Below are positions 27,123-36,775 of a stretch of DNA of 64,000 nt, one piece after another. Within the stretch, counting starts at the first letter, position 1. The number at the start of each line of letters is the position of its first letter. The position numbers and the translations under genes are program-made. The notes beneath the pieces are model-generated. The model ran no database searches. It saw nothing but the letters and a program-made list of their open reading frames with translations, and had not been told where the DNA came from. The DNA lies in the NCBI RefSeq assembly GCF_000196615.1, contig NC_014306.1, forward strand, positions 4,898,001-4,962,000. Direction: 5' to 3'. The DNA comes from Erwinia billingiae Eb661 (GTDB lineage: Bacteria; Pseudomonadota; Gammaproteobacteria; Enterobacterales; Enterobacteriaceae).

Positions 27123-27146
27123 AAGGCCGGCTTGCCGGCCTTTTTT
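27123..27146 (+). terminator. Terminator of the gluconate dehydrogenase operon
   Basis: AAGGCCGGC-TT-GCCGGCCTT followed by TTTT: a near-perfect hairpin and T-run between convergent genes. Confidence 0.92.
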
Positions 27147-27189
27147 ACTGACACGTTAATGCGCTGAGCATCCTGCCCGCGCAGCCGCC

Positions 27190-29013
27190 TTACTGCACCA
27201 CAAACCGTGCAATCGACGCTTCCAGCATCGATGCCTGGTCGCGCATCGCGCTGGCAGCCGCCGACGACTCCTGAACCAGCGCCGCATTCTGCTGGGTGAC
27301 GCTATCCATCTGCACGATAGCCACGCCAACCTGAGAAATTCCCCGGTTCTGCTCGTCGGACGCCTGAGCAATCTCGACCAGTATGCTGGTGACGTTGCCG
27401 ACAGAGTTCACAATCTCATTCATCGTTTCGCCCGCCTTGCCGACCAGTTGCGAGCCGCTGCCAATGCGCGCGACGGATTCAGCAATCAAGGTTTCAATCT
27501 CCTTGGCCGCCTGCGCACTGCGCTGGGCAAGGTTCCGCACCTCGCTGGCGACCACCGCAAAGCCGCGGCCCTGTTCGCCCGCGCGGGCAGCTTCCACCGC
27601 CGCGTTCAACGCCAGGATGTTGGTCTGGAAGGCAATACTGTTGATTACGGTGGTGATCTCGGCAATTTTACTGGAACTGGCGCTGATCTGATTCATGGTG
27701 TCCACCACGCTTTTAACCAACACCCCGCCTTTGTTTGCCGTCTCGGAAGTGGCGCGTGCCAGCTCGCTTGAGTGGTGAATATTCTCCACATTCTGCTTCA
27801 CGGTGGCCGTCAGCTGCTCCATGCTGGCCGCCGTTTGCTCCAGCGCGGCCGCCTGCTCTTCCGTTCGGGCCGAGAGATCGTTATTCCCTGTCGCAATTTC
27901 TGCGGACGCCTGGCTGACCTGGATAACGCCGCTGCGAATATCGCCAATGATGCTGCGCAGATCGTTGCTGATGCCGCCAACCGCTTTCATCAGCTCGCCC
28001 AGTTCATCCCGACGCGAGGTCTCCAGACGCACGCTCAAATCACCCTGCGCAATCTGTCGTGCGATCTGCAGCGTGGCGGCGAGCGGACGGGTGATCTGCC
28101 GGGAAATAATCACCGCAATGACAATGCTGGCGATGACCGCAGCGGCAAGGATCATCAACATCCACAGAATGGCACTGGCGATATCTTCATGGGTGGCACT
28201 CAGTTGCTGGCTGAACAGCTGATTACTGGTGGTGGTCAGTTGCGCCCCCGCCGCGCCAAGCTGCCGGGTCGCCTCCTCTTCCGCCAGCGCCGACGTATTA
28301 TATTCCTGCACGCTGTCGCGTCTGGCGGCCAGCAGCACCGCCAGTTTTTCTATGGCATTGCCGTCCTCAGGGCTGAGTCGGGGCCTGGCCTGCTCAACAA
28401 GTTGAATCGTTTCAGCTAAAAAGCCTGTCAATGCCTGACGATTTGCTGCGCTGTTATCCAACTCCATCAGCCGGACGCGGACGCTGACACCGGCAAGGTG
28501 TTTAGCAACGTCGTTCAACGCGGCGGCCGTACCGTCCGGCGAGGCGCTGTATTTTTGCGCCATCGCCTCAGCGTCGGCGGCTTCACCAGTAAGCCTCAGC
28601 GCCTGCAGGATAATTTGACGGGAATGCACTTCGCTTACCGTCTCTGCACGATGCTCACGGTAGACGCTCATGGCGCCCGGAAGTGAAGCTATCAACTGAC
28701 TCTGTTCGGCATCCCAGTGGCGGGTTTTGAGTTGGTCAATGCTGGTTTCTACCGCCCGCAACCGCTCTTCATTCGCCGCGATAAATTTTTCATCATGGGT
28801 TTTTACGTACTGCTGGCGGGCATCTTTGGCCTGTGAGAACTGGTCATTAATGTTCTTTAGCTGGCTGAGTTTGTCCGCACGCTCCGCAATATCCCGCAGG
28901 TTTTTAATACCACAAGCTGCTACAGCAATGCTGAGGATCAGCACCAGCCCAAATCCCAACATGAGCTTCCTGCCGACTCTGATATTTTCCATAAAAACAC
29001 GTAATTTTTTCAT
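27190..29013 (-). CDS. Methyl-accepting chemotaxis protein
   Basis: 607 residues from the ATG at 29013 (ATG 28992 also possible). TM1 at residues 12-35, a periplasmic helical-bundle ligand domain of about 245 residues, TM2 ([20 protein letters not shown]), HAMP ([20 protein letters not shown]), and the kinase-control tip [20 protein letters not shown]. The C-terminus stops at FVVQ with no NWETF receptor tail, so adaptation enzymes are not tethered by it. It converges on the gluconate dehydrogenase operon, so an attractant in that pathway is possible. Confidence 0.92.
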   Translation of the reverse strand: MKKLRVFMENIRVGRKLMLGFGLVLILSIAVAACGIKNLRDIAERADKLSQLKNINDQFSQAKDARQQYVKTHDEKFIAANEERLRAVETSIDQLKTRHWDAEQSQLIASLPGAMSVYREHRAETVSEVHSRQIILQALRLTGEAADAEAMAQKYSASPDGTAAALNDVAKHLAGVSVRVRLMELDNSAANRQALTGFLAETIQLVEQARPRLSPEDGNAIEKLAVLLAARRDSVQEYNTSALAEEEATRQLGAAGAQLTTTSNQLFSQQLSATHEDIASAILWMLMILAAAVIASIVIAVIISRQITRPLAATLQIARQIAQGDLSVRLETSRRDELGELMKAVGGISNDLRSIIGDIRSGVIQVSQASAEIATGNNDLSARTEEQAAALEQTAASMEQLTATVKQNVENIHHSSELARATSETANKGGVLVKSVVDTMNQISASSSKIAEITTVINSIAFQTNILALNAAVEAARAGEQGRGFAVVASEVRNLAQRSAQAAKEIETLIAESVARIGSGSQLVGKAGETMNEIVNSVGNVTSILVEIAQASDEQNRGISQVGVAIVQMDSVTQQNAALVQESSAAASAMRDQASMLEASIARFVVQ

Positions 29014-29443
29014 AAAACTCGAATTCTCCTGTCGTGTTGTCCATGTAATTGCCAGTAAGGCCACAGAGTTATCGGCAGGGAGAAAGTTAATTTCACTATT
29101 TATAGTTACAAAATCAACAATTACTCAAGTTTACTAGTGTCGGGTGGTGAGGGGGAGTTGCTTGCGAGAAAGACAGGGGTAAATGACGGGTTTTATTCTT
29201 ATAAATGGTACTGATTTTGGATGATGTAACGCAGAAGAGTGTTGACGCAGATTGCGCGTTTGTCAAAGCCGGGGCGGGAATTTTTCAACAGCATCCCGCC
29301 CGGCGGTTATGACAAAACATCTGACCTCTTGGCTTGCAACATATGAACCTAGAAACGGTAGTGGGTATTCCCCGGTGTTGGCATAACAAATAAGAAACTT
29401 TTGCATCCAGATACATCGCGCACTTTATAATAGCGTGCTACTT
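29014..29443. other. Intergenic region upstream of the chemoreceptor
   Basis: 430 bases in which I see no gene. It should contain the chemoreceptor promoter. Confidence 0.4.
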
Positions 29444-29563
29444 ATGTCTCTAATTCATTCTGGCACTTATCTGGAAAAAGTAAAACAATTGCGCGATGAA
29501 ATTAATGCATCGCTGCAGAAGAAAGCATTCGTTAAAGAAAATGACCGTGCCGTTCAGGGCTAA
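29444..29563 (+). CDS. Putative 39-residue protein
   Basis: ATG at 29444 to TAA at 29561-29563: MSLIHSGTYLEKVKQLRDEI and 19 more residues, a single amphipathic helix rich in charged residues. A -10-like TATAAT (29426-29431) lies just upstream, but no good ribosome-binding site is present. A plausible small protein, not recognised. Confidence 0.35.
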   Translation: MSLIHSGTYLEKVKQLRDEINASLQKKAFVKENDRAVQG

Positions 29564-29571
29564 AAACACCC

Positions 29572-29658
29572 TCATTTATGAATATTGCGCATCAGCTCGA
29601 ACGCCATTACCAGTACGGTGGCAATGAAAGATGTGTTCACTATGATCATGTTGATCAT
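29572..29658 (-). CDS. Putative 28-residue single-helix membrane protein
   Basis: ATG at 29658, behind a perfect CAGGAGGACC ribosome-binding site, reading MINMIIVNTSFIATVLVMAF then ELMRNIHK and stop. The first 20 residues form one hydrophobic segment and the tail is polar/basic, the usual design of enteric membrane miniproteins. It converges with the 39-residue ORF. No known miniprotein matches what I recall. Confidence 0.6.
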   Translation of the reverse strand: MINMIIVNTSFIATVLVMAFELMRNIHK

Positions 29659-29780
29659 ATGGTCCTCCTGTCCGTGCTGAAGCGCCGGATGCTTTCGCTG
29701 GATGTGGTTGGCTCATTGGTGGGTTCTGAGGGATTGGTGAACATATTCACGATAAACCTCCCGCAGCAAATTCCAGTTGC

Positions 29781-29815
29781 ACGTTATCCTGGGGCAGAAC
29801 ACCCCAGGATAACGT
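29781..29815. terminator. Perfect 14-bp stem hairpin downstream of hsp20
   Basis: ACGTTATCCTGGGG and CCCCAGGATAACGT are exact reverse complements separated by seven bases. It lies 12 bases after the Hsp20 stop on the minus strand and upstream of the 28-residue gene. No T-run follows on either strand, so termination may be weak and RNA stabilisation is an alternative. Confidence 0.55.
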
Positions 29816-29826
29816 GAGTAACGGAA

Positions 29827-30318
29827 TTACGCCTGATGAGACAGAAGTTGCGTATCGCCCTGTTCAATCGGGATACGGCGGGGTTTTGCACTTTCCGGTA
29901 CTTCCTGCTCAAGCGCCACCCGCAACAGGCCATTTTCAAGCCTTGCCCCGGTCACCTTCACATGCTCAGGAACGGTAAAGCTCAGACGGAAGTCAGCCTG
30001 ATGTATTCCCCGGTGAAGCCAGGATGGGCCAGCCTCTTTTTCAGCATCAGCGTCAGCATTGTTGTTACCGGCTTTGCGTCCGGCGACCGTCAGCTGGCCT
30101 CCTGTCACTTCAATCTCGAGTTCAGATTGCGTCCAGCCCGGTACGCTGACGGTCAGGGCATAGTGCTCGCCGTCGAGCTGCTGCAAATCATAGGCGGGAA
30201 TAGATGCTGCGCTGGCATCGCCGGTCAGCTGGCTGAACAGTCTGTCCATACGGTTAAAGCGGTCAGACAGTATCGCGTCACTGAAGAAAGGAGAAACGGG
30301 AAAATTGCGTAGATTCAT
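29827..30318 (-). CDS. Hsp20/alpha-crystallin small heat-shock protein
   Basis: 163 residues. Alpha-crystallin domain: PAYDLQQLDGEHYALTVSVP, SELEIEVTGGQLTVAGRK, LHRGIHQADFRLSFTVPEHV and the L-x-N-G-L-L-x-V block ARLENGLLRVAL; the C-terminal I-x-I motif is RRIPIEQ. An insertion of Asn/Ala/Asp residues (NNNADADAEKEAG) is unusual between strands. It is not IbpA or IbpB by sequence but the same class of ATP-independent holdase. A sigma-32-like promoter lies upstream. Confidence 0.92.
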   Translation of the reverse strand: MNLRNFPVSPFFSDAILSDRFNRMDRLFSQLTGDASAASIPAYDLQQLDGEHYALTVSVPGWTQSELEIEVTGGQLTVAGRKAGNNNADADAEKEAGPSWLHRGIHQADFRLSFTVPEHVKVTGARLENGLLRVALEQEVPESAKPRRIPIEQGDTQLLSHQA

Positions 30319-30384
30319 AATGATAATCCTCTGAATAAGGGTTCATCCAAAAGTTCATCGAAGCGGGGCGAGCCCCGGTCATGA

Positions 30385-30416
30385 CTATTTATATAATCTG
30401 CTGTCGGATTTTCAAG
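30385..30416 (-). promoter_or_regulatory. Candidate sigma-32 promoter of hsp20
   Basis: On the minus strand CTTGAAA (30416-30410) is an exact heat-shock -35 element. The -10 region some 14-16 bases on (ATTATATAAAT) is AT-rich instead of the CCCCAT form, so it could also be read by the housekeeping sigma. The leader that follows can pair GGGGCTCGCCCC. Confidence 0.5.
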
Positions 30417-30502
30417 ACTCTCAAAAAAAAATTTTTTGGGCTCTGTCGTTACGTCATTCCCTCCCCCTCAAGACGAGCGGGACCGGCGTGAAACGGGCAT
30501 AA

Positions 30503-30527
30503 AAAAACCCGCACAAGGCGGGTTTTT
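30503..30527. terminator. Bidirectional terminator
   Basis: AAAAACCCGC-acaa-GGCGGGTTTTT, flanked by A-run and T-run, between the csp gene (leftward) and the start of hsp20's upstream region. Confidence 0.85.
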
Positions 30528-30599
30528 CTACGTTAACTGAAGCTTAACTGCTCAGGCTGTTGCCGTCATCGCTGTTTTAAACTCCGGTCACGGACCGAA

Positions 30600-30812
30600 T
30601 TACATCGGTATGACATTTACCGCTGACGGGCCTTTGGCACCATTCTCCACGGAGAATTGCACTGTCTGACCTTCATCCAGGGTTTTGAAATCATTGCTCT
30701 GAATGGCGGAGAAGTGTACGAACACATCCTTGCTGCCATCCTGTGGAGAAATAAAGCCAAAACCTTTATCAGCGTTAAACCATTTTACTAAACCAGTCAT
30801 TGAATCAGACAT
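30600..30812 (-). CDS. CspA-family cold-shock protein
   Basis: 70 residues from the ATG at 30812, preceded by AAGGAAG. RNP1 KGFGFI and RNP2 VFVHFSAI are intact, with [17 protein letters not shown] at the start. An RNA chaperone that melts secondary structure. About 190 bases of untranslated sequence lie upstream, as is usual for csp genes; the frame stays open through it, but that part lacks protein character. Confidence 0.95.
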   Translation of the reverse strand: MSDSMTGLVKWFNADKGFGFISPQDGSKDVFVHFSAIQSNDFKTLDEGQTVQFSVENGAKGPSAVNVIPM

Positions 30813-31182
30813 AGATACTTCCTTTATTTTTTTTGGCCACATGAGTGGCGAACGTGGTCTGTTTTGCAGAGATGAACTTATGGTGCATTTAGGAGGAGAC
30901 TCACGAGGAAGGGTATCTTGGGATAACGCCTGAACTGAGGACTGCTTTACTAAAACTGCTTTCATAAGGTCTGTATAACAAACCGATAGATGCATACTAC
31001 GCTTCACCGGGTGCTAAACGCAAGCGGTAATGAAATAAAAATTCCAGTTACCATGCTGACGGGAATTTTTTTCCAGTTCAGTGCCGGACAAGGAGTAAAA
31101 GCCCAGACAGTGACAATCCAGGCTTTTATATTCATAATATTCAATAGCTTATTTACATTATGGCTCTGTAGATAAAAGGGGG

Positions 31183-32157
31183 CTAAACCGTCAGTATCAC
31201 GCTTCCCGTTGTACGTCCGGCCTCGAGGTCAGCGTGGGCTTTTGCCGCCTCCATCAGGCTGTAATCCGCTCCGATTGGATTTTCCAGCCCATTCTGAAGA
31301 GCCGCCATCAGGTCGCTGGCCCCCTGCCTGTAAAGTTCCGCGTCATCAGCATAGGCCATTGAACTTGGCCGCATCAGAGCGATAGAGCGGGCGAAGCCAA
31401 GTTCCTCTACACGCACCGGTGGTACAGGGCCTGCGGCCTGCCCCAGACTGGCCACTGTGCCAAAAGGGCGTACCACGCCGAGCGTTGCAGCGAGCATAGG
31501 GCCTCCAATGCCATCAATGGCAAGATGCACCCCGCGCCCATCCGCAATCTCGCGTACGCTTTCAGCCCATGCCGCATCGGTGTGAAGAAGCACTTCAGCG
31601 GCACCTGCCGCTTGTGCAATTTTCATTTTTGCCACTGACCCCGTTGTACCAATCACCCGGGCACCTTTCAGGGTTGCCCAGCGGGTGACAATCTGCCCCA
31701 GACCGCCCGCGGCGGAATGCACCAGCAGCCAGTCTCCTGCTTTAACGTTCCGTACCTTATGAAGCAACATATGAGCGGTGAGACCTCTCAGCATCGTGCT
31801 TCCGGCGGTGCGAATAGTTATCCCCTCGGGTATTTTTATCAGCCGGCTGGCGGGAATATTTCTGCGCTCGGTATAAGCCCCCATCGGGTTGCCGGTATAG
31901 GCAACCCGGTCGCCCCGGGTAAATGCGCGAACGTTCTCCCCGACGGCGATCACCCTCCCGCCGCCTTCAAACCCGGGCACGGCCGGAGAGGATGGCAGAG
32001 GGTACAACCCTGAACGGAAGTAAATATCCACAAAGTTGACGCCTATTACCTCATGTTGGATCTGAACGTCATCGGGGCCCGGTTCACTCAGGGCGATTTC
32101 AATTGCTTTCAGGACGTCGGGACCGCCCGGCTGACTGATTACGATGGCTACTGACAT
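31183..32157 (-). CDS. NADPH:quinone oxidoreductase (zinc-independent MDR family)
   Basis: 324 residues. The quinone oxidoreductase layout is clear: GVNFVDIYFRSGLYPLP, GFEGGGRVIAVGENV, YTGNPMGAYTERR, the Rossmann motif VHSAAGGLGQIVTRWA and, late, HADLEAGRTTGSVIL. No zinc ligands are present. It is divergent from a LysR regulator 107 bases away, which probably controls it. Confidence 0.9.
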   Translation of the reverse strand: MSVAIVISQPGGPDVLKAIEIALSEPGPDDVQIQHEVIGVNFVDIYFRSGLYPLPSSPAVPGFEGGGRVIAVGENVRAFTRGDRVAYTGNPMGAYTERRNIPASRLIKIPEGITIRTAGSTMLRGLTAHMLLHKVRNVKAGDWLLVHSAAGGLGQIVTRWATLKGARVIGTTGSVAKMKIAQAAGAAEVLLHTDAAWAESVREIADGRGVHLAIDGIGGPMLAATLGVVRPFGTVASLGQAAGPVPPVRVEELGFARSIALMRPSSMAYADDAELYRQGASDLMAALQNGLENPIGADYSLMEAAKAHADLEAGRTTGSVILTV

Positions 32158-32264
32158 AGTCTGTCCTCACTGTTTGAGTGAGAAAATTATAAAGTCGTTT
32201 ATCTCAGGAAAAATACGGGTATAAAAGACCCATATATGTGTAAAAACGCACAAGGAGAAGGTGA

Positions 32265-33143
32265 ATGGACTGGCAGGATTTACATTACTTTCTTGCGCTG
32301 GTCCGCAGGGGTTCTATGTCCGCTGCGGCAAAAGAGCTTCACGTCGATCATGCCACCGTCAGCCGCCGCATCGCCGCCCTCGAAAGGTCGCTCGGACTTC
32401 GTCTGACGGAACGTTTGCCCAGGCGTACCGCGCTGACAGAACAGGGCAAAGTCATTGCCTCTGTCGCTGAAGAAATGAACCGGGTGTCAGACCGGGTAAA
32501 AATACAGGCTACGTCGCTCTCTGCCGCGCCCGCTGCTGTTATCAGGGTTAGCGCATCTCCGGCTGTCGCAGCGCTGCTGATTGCGCCAGCCGTGGCCGAC
32601 TTTACGCAAACTCATCCGAATATTTCGCTCTCCTTATCAGGAGCATCCCATCAGGTTCAACTGAACAAAGGCGAGGCGGATATCGCGGTACGTCTGACAA
32701 GACCGGAAGACCCCGACCTGTTAACACGCCGGATCGGGACGATGCGTTTCGGCCTGTATGCTTCGCCTTCCTGGCAGGACAGGCCACCCGAAAGTTGGTT
32801 ATTCCTTGGCTATGAAACGTCGCTGGATTATGTGACGCAGCAGAAATGGCTGGAGTCCCTGCTGAACGGACGGCGGATTATATTCAGGGCCAGCGACCTG
32901 ATGGCCCAGCAGCAGGCCGCCAGGAGTGGGCTTGGCGTGGTGACGTTACCCTGTTTCATGGGGGACAATGACAGCTCTCTGATAAAACTGGCTGTAGATT
33001 CTCCTCCCCCAGGCAGAAGTATGTGGCTGGTTGCCTATCCTGAGTACCGACGCGATCCCTCCGCTGTTAGGGTGATGGAATTTCTGGCTGACGTTGTTGG
33101 AAAAGCATGTCCGCCTGACAATGCCCCTGAAACAGGACTGTAA
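32265..33143 (+). CDS. LysR-family transcriptional regulator
   Basis: 292 residues. N-terminal HTH MDWQDLHYFLALVRRGSMSA then AKELHVDHATVSRRIAALER. Effector domain follows. Divergent from the quinone oxidoreductase gene, the usual geometry for a LysR regulator and its target. The intervening 107 bases should contain the T-N11-A box. Confidence 0.9.
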   Translation: MDWQDLHYFLALVRRGSMSAAAKELHVDHATVSRRIAALERSLGLRLTERLPRRTALTEQGKVIASVAEEMNRVSDRVKIQATSLSAAPAAVIRVSASPAVAALLIAPAVADFTQTHPNISLSLSGASHQVQLNKGEADIAVRLTRPEDPDLLTRRIGTMRFGLYASPSWQDRPPESWLFLGYETSLDYVTQQKWLESLLNGRRIIFRASDLMAQQQAARSGLGVVTLPCFMGDNDSSLIKLAVDSPPPGRSMWLVAYPEYRRDPSAVRVMEFLADVVGKACPPDNAPETGL

Positions 33144-33832
33144 GTGCATAATGACAGTTCATGCGATTCTCGGATTCACTACAGCCCCTGTTAACATCTC
33201 CCCCGTCCGGACCTCATAGCCCTCATGGGTTAAGGGCGAGCCCAGCTCATTACAGGAAATTGTGCTGCTGGTAAGACAATCCAACAAAAAAAATTGAACA
33301 GTGACGAAGAATAAACCCTATTCGCTTACTGAAATTTTTTTCCAGAGATTAATCAAACTCAAAAATACCTTGCCTCAGAAACCTCCGAACTTATGACCTC
33401 TAAGAATATCCCTGGAGCCATAGCCACCCGTGCGCTGTAGGCTAAATAATCTACATATGTGATGGTTATGCGTATGTATTATGAGTGTAGATATGTTCTT
33501 TTCCCGGCCCTGGCGGCCGGGATTTTTTATCGTACATCGTTAGCCTTATTGGATTCTCCCTCCTGTTTAAAACACGTTACCTCCCAATGAAGTCTTTTAA
33601 CCCTCAGTTAGCGAAGCCCCTGCTCACTTCGGTTTAAACCGACCGCTTTAAACCAGATGCCGTCAGGACTGGAAATTAACGTCATATTTTTGCAAAAAAA
33701 TACCTATGCTTTTTATGCATTTGCAACCCGGTGAATTCCTAATCGTGAAAATAGTTGCGTTTTCATTGATATATATCAAGAAACCTTGATTTTTATTGTG
33801 TGATTATTGATCACTTACTGAATGAGGTTTTA
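33144..33832. other. Intergenic region with one terminator and no confident gene
   Basis: About 690 bases. The hairpin at 33503-33528 must end some transcript, so a small RNA or small ORF (a short frame begins ATGGTTATGCG near 33463 and runs through the hairpin) may lie just upstream of it. Nothing else recognised. Confidence 0.4.
33503..33528 (+). terminator. Strong rho-independent terminator without an assigned gene
   Basis: CCCGGCC-ctggc-GGCCGGG then A and six T. A textbook terminator. The nearest annotated plus-strand gene (LysR) ended 360 bases before, so an unannotated short transcript is likely. Confidence 0.8.
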
Positions 33833-34027
33833 ATGAATACAGCTAGATATTACTACTTAGTAAGTAGTTTAAACGCTTGGGTTTTACATAAAAAAGGTTG
33901 TGAACAGGTTACTGCAGCAAAATTCAGAGTATTTCTTGGCAGTATATATACGGATTTTCAGGCCAGCGGAATTGCACAGCAGCGGGTGCCAGAATTTAGC
34001 CTGTGTGAGGACTGTATGAATAGTTAA
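33833..34027 (+). CDS. Small hypothetical protein, 64 residues
   Basis: ATG at 33833 behind GAGG. Begins MNTARYYYLVSSLNAWVLHK and ends SLCEDCMNS, with a CxxC near the C-terminus. It has its own terminator, which favours a real gene. AT-rich. No family recognised. Confidence 0.55.
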   Translation: MNTARYYYLVSSLNAWVLHKKGCEQVTAAKFRVFLGSIYTDFQASGIAQQRVPEFSLCEDCMNS

Positions 34028-34060
34028 TGAGTGAGTGTTAACAGTTTACCAGCATGATAA

Positions 34061-34091
34061 AAACCTCTTCCGGTATGGAAGAGGTTTTTTT
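34061..34091 (+). terminator. Terminator of the 64-residue gene
   Basis: AAACCTCTTCC-ggtat-GGAAGAGGTTT with a seven-T run: strong factor-independent terminator. Confidence 0.9.
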
Positions 34092-34504
34092 CGTTCACAT
34101 AAAACTACTATCTTTCTGTGGGCGATTTTTTATTTTGAGATTAATTTAATCTTGCGCTCGCTTCCTTACAAATCTGAGCAGCTGAAAAATATAATAGTGA
34201 CTGGCATCAAATAATTTTGTCTGTTCCCGCCTGGCCAGTTTTTCGTTCAGCCCCCGCTCCTGGCCCCGGAAACCGACGCACACCTGATGCTGCAAAAAAC
34301 AGCTCGCAGACGGTCTGCTGTACCACCGATGGTGTTCACGCCCGGATGCCTCTTCGGCCGTCAGGCTCCGAGCGGCGGCAAAGAGTGCCATGGCGGGCCG
34401 GCATGCTCAGACGCTGGGGTGAAATCACAGCTCTTGTCACTCAGAACCTTAATAATGATTTGAGTATTATAATATTCAGATCCTGATATTCCCGAGAAAA
34501 TAGA
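34092..34504. other. Intergenic region
   Basis: No confident gene. An 81-codon frame on the minus strand (34146-34391) lacks a ribosome-binding site and recognisable sequence; I leave it unannotated. The 3' part is the promoter region of the DUF421 gene. Confidence 0.4.
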
Positions 34505-35197
34505 ATGAATCACACTGACTGGCAGAAATTTTTCCTGAACGATCTTCCCCTGACGTTCCTGGGTGAAGTGGCGTTACGCGTGTGTATTGCTTATGTGGTG
34601 GTTTTTATCTTTCTGAAAATATCTGGCCGGCGTGGCGTCCAGCAGCTCTCCCTCTTTGAAGTGGTCATTATTCTTACGTTGGGATCGGCTTCAGGTGACG
34701 TGACCTTCTATGATGATGTGCCCGTGCTGCCTGTGATTATGGTCTTCATTGTACTTCTCATCCTTTACCGTGCCACTACATGGTCTATGTCCCGCTTCAC
34801 TGCTGTAGCCCGCCTGGTTGAAGGCGAGGTCATCACGCTGGTGTCTGACGGGCGCTACGTGGTGGAAAATCTGGACCGGCTCAATATTTCCCCGAACGAA
34901 TTTTTGATGGAACTGCGTCTGAAAAACATAGAGCATTTGGGCCAGATACGTCTGGCCCTTGTGGAGGTTGACGGGCAGCTCAGCATCTATTGTTTTGATA
35001 ATGAATTTGTCAGACCCGGCCTGTCGGTCCTGCCACCTGAGCATCGCCGAAGTTTCCCGGAAATTCAGGCTGCCGGCACCTATGCCTGCAATCATTGCGG
35101 CAGTGTTGAAGAACTTGATGTGAAGGGTGTTCACCTCTGCTCCCGGTGCGGCAAGGATTTATGGTCTGTGGCGCTGAATACCCTGCGTACTGGCTGA
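34505..35197 (+). CDS. DUF421 (YetF/YcaP-type) membrane protein with zinc-ribbon tail
   Basis: 230 residues. Three N-terminal membrane helices (LRVCIAYVVVFIFLKISGRR, VVIILTLGSASGDVTFYDDV, PVIMVFIVLLILYRATTWSM), then the cytoplasmic DUF421 domain (SPNEFLMELRLKNIEHLGQI, LALVEVDGQLSIY). The C-terminus carries two CxxC pairs (CNHCGS, CSRCGK), which form a zinc ribbon not found in the shortest members. Function of the family is unknown; Bacillus YetF-type homologues relate to spore membranes. Confidence 0.87.
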   Translation: MNHTDWQKFFLNDLPLTFLGEVALRVCIAYVVVFIFLKISGRRGVQQLSLFEVVIILTLGSASGDVTFYDDVPVLPVIMVFIVLLILYRATTWSMSRFTAVARLVEGEVITLVSDGRYVVENLDRLNISPNEFLMELRLKNIEHLGQIRLALVEVDGQLSIYCFDNEFVRPGLSVLPPEHRRSFPEIQAAGTYACNHCGSVEELDVKGVHLCSRCGKDLWSVALNTLRTG

Positions 35198-35382
35198 AAG
35201 CAATGTGCAAGGGTGCGTGTATAAATCTTATTATCTGGCCAGGAACGAGGGGATACCGACTCATCGGGCCGCCAGATCAGGGAATGCAGGATTAAAGGTG
35301 AGGCATCTGAACCTTCCCGATGCCGTCGACTCAGCTTATCCGGTACTGTTATGCAGGTGCGGGAGGTTGCTGCTCCACATCC

Positions 35383-36330
35383 CTACTGATATTTAAAGAG
35401 GCTTTCCCGCGCAATGTTTTTCATTTTTACTTCACACATAATATCGAAATCCTTAAATGACAGAGCCCACTCGTTTAGATCCTCATTAAAATAATAGTTT
35501 GAATGTGCCCGCAGTTTCATTTTGGACAATTGCAGCGATTCCTGATCGGGAAATCCGCGCTCAGGAATTAATCCCTTCTGTGACACTGAGTAATGTAAAA
35601 CGGGTCTCACTCCCCGCCAGGATTCTTTAATTAAAGCAATACGCTCATCATCTGGTTTTATGAACTGGTTTTCTTTTACCCAGTGATGGTGAATATCCAG
35701 TACAATCGGACACAACTTTCTGGCCTGCAACACATCGTCCAATGAGCAAGAAACTTCATCGTTTTCAACGGTAAGCATCAGCTTAGCTTCAGGGCTCAGT
35801 CGCTGAAAAGCGGACCTGAATCCTTCAAATCCTCCCCGTCCGTTCATATGTATATTAATTTTAAAATCCTGAAAATTTTTCCCGTAACCGAGCAGCCTGG
35901 CGCATAAAACATGGTATTCGATGTCTGCCAGCGAGCGGTCAACGACCTCCGGTGTTTCGGATGCAAGTACAGTGTATTGCCCGGGATGAAATGAGAGACG
36001 TATGCCGTTGGTGCGCGCGCGTTCACCGCACGCCGAGAAAAGCGGTTTAAGTTGGAGTAACAGCCGCTGATAATGGATGCCGGCTTCAGGAACGGTAAAC
36101 AAGGGGAGCAAATCGCTACCTATTCTCATCATTCTTAATGCCTCGGGCAGTTGCGCCAGCTCATCAAAAATGTGCGACAGCTGGGCAAGGTTGTGTGTGG
36201 CACACTCAAACAGCAATTGCCCCTGTTTTTTCTCATCAAGGTTGAGAAATCGCTTTCGTGTTGGTGACTTAAAGGGCCATGGCTGCTTTAAATCCGCGTT
36301 AAGGTACTTGCAGGCAAACCCTAATTTCAT
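35383..36330 (-). CDS. uvsE: UV-damage endonuclease UvsE/UvdE
   Basis: 315 residues from the ATG at 36330 behind AAGGAAC. TIM-barrel UVDE family: FACKYLNADL, MRIGSDLLPLF, GIRLSFHPGQYTVLAS with the metal His, INIHMNGRGG, MLTVENDEVSCSL, CPIVLDIHHHW. The enzyme nicks DNA 5' to UV photoproducts in an excision pathway separate from UvrABC. It is scattered in bacteria and suggests lateral acquisition in an enteric. It is the last gene before the satellite. Confidence 0.93.
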   Translation of the reverse strand: MKLGFACKYLNADLKQPWPFKSPTRKRFLNLDEKKQGQLLFECATHNLAQLSHIFDELAQLPEALRMMRIGSDLLPLFTVPEAGIHYQRLLLQLKPLFSACGERARTNGIRLSFHPGQYTVLASETPEVVDRSLADIEYHVLCARLLGYGKNFQDFKINIHMNGRGGFEGFRSAFQRLSPEAKLMLTVENDEVSCSLDDVLQARKLCPIVLDIHHHWVKENQFIKPDDERIALIKESWRGVRPVLHYSVSQKGLIPERGFPDQESLQLSKMKLRAHSNYYFNEDLNEWALSFKDFDIMCEVKMKNIARESLFKYQ

Positions 36331-36632
36331 CACTGTTCCTTTTCATAATTTCAGATAATTGTATCAACTAACCTGAATTTTGCACGGTCAGAAATGTTTT
36401 TATTAATTGAATAGTCATTCACTTTTTTTCAAATATTTTTTCACTATTTTATTTCTAATTTTTATTAAATTCATCTGACTCTTTCAGCAGAACGCTGAAC
36501 GCAATAACGATATATTCCTATTCAAAACGCATATTCAGGCAGGCCTTAAAAGACAAGGACAATCGCATTAACCCTGTAAATACAGGTTTTATGAATGTGA
36601 TCGGATGAGCAGGGATCAAGTTTGGAAGATGC
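36331..36632. other. Intergenic region before attR
   Basis: About 300 AT-rich bases between uvsE and the left att repeat; holds the uvsE promoter. No gene seen. Confidence 0.4.
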
Positions 36633-36657
36633 TGATTGGCGGAAGATCACAGGAGTC
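36633..36657. repeat. att repeat, far end of the satellite
   Basis: 25 bases identical to 48560-48584, beginning TGATTGGCGGAAG and ending CAGGAGTC. It duplicates the 3' end of selC including the encoded CCA. Confidence 0.95.
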
Positions 36658-36775
36658 AAAAAAACAACATAAGTACATGATTAACATCATAAAAAACTCA
36701 AACCAAAATAGACTTATACACTTCCGTATACACTTTAAGGATGGTTGGTCAACTTCCAACCACCTATCGAACTAC
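36658..36775. other. Short non-coding stretch inside the att end
   Basis: About 118 AT-rich bases downstream of the cargo pair. No gene or clear terminator seen. Confidence 0.4.

Noticed and set aside
30813..31007. A 65-residue N-terminal extension of the cold-shock protein
   Set aside because: The frame is open but csp genes have long untranslated leaders, the normal start has a good ribosome-binding site, and the extension lacks protein character.
34146..34391. An 81-codon frame on the minus strand
   Set aside because: No ribosome-binding site, no known family, and a composition like non-coding DNA; could be a fragment but unsupported.
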